A stretch of DNA of 5,118 nucleotides. Origin: Nitrososphaerota archaeon (GTDB lineage Archaea; Thermoproteota; Bathyarchaeia; Bathyarchaeales; Bathycorpusculaceae). Every line of letters starts with the position of its first letter. The stretch's first letter is position 1. The translations under genes and the position numbers were made by a program. The stretch spans positions 1-5,118 of the forward strand of contig JAIRJY010000061.1 in NCBI GenBank assembly GCA_031260365.1. The letters are read 5' to 3'. Below the pieces are notes generated by a model. That model saw nothing but the letters and a program-made list of their open reading frames with translations. It was not told the origin of the DNA and did no database searches. Positions 5,033 to 5,118 of the stretch are shown here, piece after piece.

Positions 5033-5055
5033 ACCTGATTGTTTTTCAATCAGGT
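5033..5055 (+). promoter_or_regulatory. Perfect 9-bp hairpin in the leader of the zinc-ribbon gene, masking a Shine-Dalgarno-like AGGT
   Basis: ACCTGATTG (5033-5041) and CAATCAGGT (5047-5055) are perfect complements around a loop of five T. The right arm ends in AGGT, ten bases before the ATG at 5066, a match to the archaeal ribosome-binding core. In the folded RNA the AGGT pairs with ACCT. Alternatively, a TATA-like TATTTTAA at 5016-5023 would place the transcription start inside this repeat, making it a DNA operator. Confidence 0.5.
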
Positions 5056-5065
5056 CAGTATTTGT

Positions 5066-5118
5066 ATGGTGTCAAAAGTTGTAAAAGTGTTGTGCCCTTT
5101 TTGTGGTAGCGATAAAAT
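5066..5118 (+). CDS. N-terminus of a zinc-ribbon protein (3' part outside the window)
   Basis: ATG at 5066 opens a frame that runs off the right edge after 17 codons, reading MVSKVVKVLCPFCGSDK. CPFCGS (residues 10-15) is a typical first knuckle of a treble-clef or zinc-ribbon domain, which needs a second CxxC beyond the window. The frame is stopped upstream at 5036-5038 and the Shine-Dalgarno-like AGGT favours this ATG. Such starts are seen in archaeal transcription factors, rubredoxin-like and regulatory proteins, so the function cannot be named. Confidence 0.65.
   Translation, partial: MVSKVVKVLCPFCGSDK

Overview
The window is archaeal chromosomal DNA, AT-rich (roughly two-thirds A+T by eye). 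Four things point to this: an Nre-type DNA repair protein with a C-terminal PCNA-binding motif (a family essentially confined to archaea), an archaeal-type 102-residue ribosomal protein S10, a pyruvoyl-dependent arginine decarboxylase, and TATA-like boxes rather than -35/-10 promoters. The mix fits a mesophilic, AT-rich archaeon. The sequence alone does not fix the lineage; a Bathyarchaeia-like or other Thermoproteota source is a guess.

Layout, left to right. Positions 1-369 hold the 3' part of pdaD (+), which makes agmatine. Positions 370-1005 have no intact gene: a pyrimidine-rich terminator, a 10-bp stem-loop, a stretch that reads like a decayed coding sequence, and a symmetric A6GG/CCT6 hairpin that could stop transcription from both sides. 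Positions 1006-2340 encode Nre (-). A tRNA-Asp(GUC) with an encoded CCA lies at 2554-2631 (-). The 550-bp gap between this leftward tRNA gene and rightward rps10 (3186-3494, +) has no ORF but contains two clear hairpin structures, one of them a possible small RNA of about 80 nt with its own TATA box and oligo-T end. rps10 converges, over a 26-bp A/T-rich spacer, on a leftward gene (3521-4066) for a helix-hairpin-helix-like protein of unknown function that starts with TTG.

Positions 4067-5118 are gene-poor. They contain a TATA box followed by an 18-bp near-palindrome, a small rightward ORF (4538-4741) whose frame continues past one TGA to 4831, a possible leftward one-helix membrane peptide without an ATG, and at the right edge the first codons of a zinc-ribbon protein. 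The start of that last gene is preceded by a perfect 9-bp hairpin that hides a Shine-Dalgarno-like AGGT.

The genes do not form one operon. They are separate, mostly housekeeping units (polyamine synthesis, DNA repair, translation) set in unusually long, low-complexity spacers with a marked A/C-versus-T/G strand bias. The best candidates for something undescribed are the structured spacer between tRNA-Asp and rps10, the hairpin-gated start of the zinc-ribbon gene, and the HhH-like protein of unknown role. No mobile element, CRISPR array or defence locus was seen.
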